Shown here piece by piece: positions 7,154-7,964 of a stretch of DNA of 7,964 nucleotides. The position numbers and the translations under genes are program-made. The stretch's first letter is position 1, and each line of letters opens with the position of its first letter. Origin of the DNA: Deltaproteobacteria bacterium (GTDB taxonomy: Bacteria > Desulfobacterota > B13-G15 > RBG-16-54-18); contig QMLM01000070.1 in the NCBI GenBank assembly GCA_003646745.1, positions 1 through 7,964 on the forward strand. Direction: 5' to 3'. The notes below the pieces were generated by a model, which was not told where the DNA came from, ran no database searches, and saw only the letters and a program-made list of their open reading frames with translations.

Positions 7154-7182
7154 TTGACATTAAGCAAAAAGATGACTATAAA
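7154..7182 (+). promoter_or_regulatory. Near-consensus sigma-70 promoter (P2) for rpmB
   Basis: A perfect TTGACA (7154-7159) and TATAAA (7177-7182) are exactly 17 bp apart. The predicted start near 7189 leaves a leader of about 20 nt carrying AAGGAGGT. A promoter this strong fits a ribosomal protein gene. Confidence 0.8.
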
Positions 7183-7208
7183 AAAGACCTCATACTAAGG
7201 AGGTTGTG

Positions 7209-7418
7209 ATGTCCAGAGTATGTGAGATATGTGGTAAGGGCCCTCTCAGGGGACACAACGTTAGCCATGCCAACAATAAGACCAAAAGGGTCTGGCGGCC
7301 AAACCTCCAAAAAATCAGGGTTTTCCATCAGGGGAAGGTTGTCAGAATGAGAGTTTGTACCAAATGTATTAAGGCAGGTCGGGTCATCAAGGCCCCAAGG
7401 GTTCCTGCCACCCCTTAA
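7209..7418 (+). CDS. rpmB: Large ribosomal subunit protein bL28
   Basis: This 69-residue basic protein of the 50S subunit matches bL28 throughout: SRVCEICGKGP at the N-terminus, NVSHANNKTKR, then RPNLQKIRV. It has two CxxC pairs (C5/C8 and C50/C53), so it is the zinc-ribbon (C+) form of L28. The ATG at 7209 is preferred over the adjacent in-frame GTG (7206), because AAGGAGG (7197-7203) is 5 nt from the ATG but only 2 nt from the GTG. It appears to stand alone, driven by one or two local promoters, rather than being followed by rpmG as in many bacteria. Its last 32 bp overlap the convergent relA/spoT gene. Confidence 0.96.
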   Translation: MSRVCEICGKGPLRGHNVSHANNKTKRVWRPNLQKIRVFHQGKVVRMRVCTKCIKAGRVIKAPRVPATP

Positions 7419-7964
7419 TCCGCTCTACCCTCATTACCCCCTTTATCTTCTGCAAGGAATTGATCACCTTTTTTAACTGCTTTAAATTCCCGATCTCTAT
7501 GTCAAAGGTACTCACCGCATTCCCGTCACCGGTGGTCTTGATCTGGGCCCCGGTGATGTTGACCCCGTTGCCGGAGATGGAGGAACTGATGGCAGCCAAC
7601 ATCCCTTTTCTGTCGGTAGAGTAGACCCGAATTCTGGTTGGGAAGGTAGTGTCTCCCTCCAGGGCCCAACGCACTTCTATACGCCTTCTGGGGTCAGCAG
7701 CGAGGGCGTTAATGCAATCAGCAGTGTGGACGGTTACCCCCCTCCCCCTCGTGATAAAGCCTACTATCCTGTCTCCTGGCAGGGGATTGCAGCATCCGGC
7801 GAACCTCACTAGGACATCGTCTATACCGTCGATCTTGACAAGCCCTTTAGATCGCGGGGTCATCTTCTTGATAACCCGCTCCAACAGCCTGCCTTCATCT
7901 TCCCTCTTTTCCTCTATTTTGGCCTCCTCTGGGGCCAAGCGCCCGATCACCTGCTGAGTGGTTA
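7387..7964 (-). CDS. RelA/SpoT (p)ppGpp synthetase/hydrolase, C-terminal part (5' end outside window)
   Basis: The frame is open to the right edge, so about 192 C-terminal residues of a longer protein are seen. TTQQVIGRLAP at the edge is in-frame coding sequence; the GTG at 7950 within it is an internal valine, not a start. The regulatory region shows the cysteine-containing zinc-finger/RIS module (VRFAGCCNPLPGDRI, then HTADC) followed by an ACT domain (about the last 75 residues, from RIRVYSTDRKGML to VMRVERIKG). These domains sense ribosome or amino-acid state and control the stringent-response alarmone. The catalytic HD and synthetase domains lie outside, so RelA, SpoT or a single bifunctional Rel cannot be told apart. 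Two TGA stops stand in tandem (7389-7387 and 7386-7384). Confidence 0.94.
   Translation of the reverse strand, partial: TTQQVIGRLAPEEAKIEEKREDEGRLLERVIKKMTPRSKGLVKIDGIDDVLVRFAGCCNPLPGDRIVGFITRGRGVTVHTADCINALAADPRRRIEVRWALEGDTTFPTRIRVYSTDRKGMLAAISSSISGNGVNITGAQIKTTGDGNAVSTFDIEIGNLKQLKKVINSLQKIKGVMRVERIKGWQEPLGP

Noticed and set aside
7048..7167. N-terminal extension of the amidohydrolase to the ATG at 7167
   Set aside because: The extra 40 residues do not match the nitrilase fold, and the segment contains the candidate operon promoter downstream of that ATG. The conserved start is at 7047.
7387..7950. A complete small protein starting at the GTG at 7950
   Set aside because: The frame is open upstream to the window edge, and the residues before it (TTQQ) continue the RelA/SpoT sequence, so the GTG is an internal valine.

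Overview
The window looks like chromosomal housekeeping DNA from a Gram-negative bacterium. The SPOR-domain inner-membrane protein, the exported M16 protease, signal peptidase I and the long RelA/SpoT protein all point that way. The ArgRS type (SANPTGPLHIGH plus MSTRAGEF), the four-cysteine L28 and heavy use of AGG and ATA codons suggest a Desulfobacterota (deltaproteobacterial) or similar, possibly thermophilic, lineage. That placement is inference; no rRNA or marker search was possible. The window has no mobile element, CRISPR array, tRNA or rRNA, and it is almost completely coding.

Layout, left to right. Positions 1-2071 (minus) hold a two-lobed M16 zinc peptidase whose C-terminus lies beyond the left edge. 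A 133-bp divergent spacer separates it from an aspartate carbamoyltransferase (2205-3257, plus), which meets lepB tail to tail with overlapping stop codons. A compact minus-strand operon then runs from about 7047 down to 3254: a nitrilase-family amidohydrolase, argS, a SPOR-domain protein and signal peptidase I. The junctions are a 53-bp overlap, a one-base TAATG overlap and a 44-bp gap. Divergent from it is rpmB (plus), which runs 32 bp into the 3' end of a RelA/SpoT gene (minus) whose 5' part lies beyond the right edge.

The genes cover pyrimidine synthesis (ATCase), arginine charging (ArgRS), amide hydrolysis, protein export (LepB), envelope or division function (SPOR protein), ribosome structure (L28) and the stringent response (SpoT). 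They do not form one dedicated pathway. The most notable signals are a back-to-back promoter pair between the amidase operon and rpmB that appears to share one -35 element, convergent gene pairs with no room for terminators, and departures from signature motifs in the ATCase and ArgRS. I found no convincing undescribed system.
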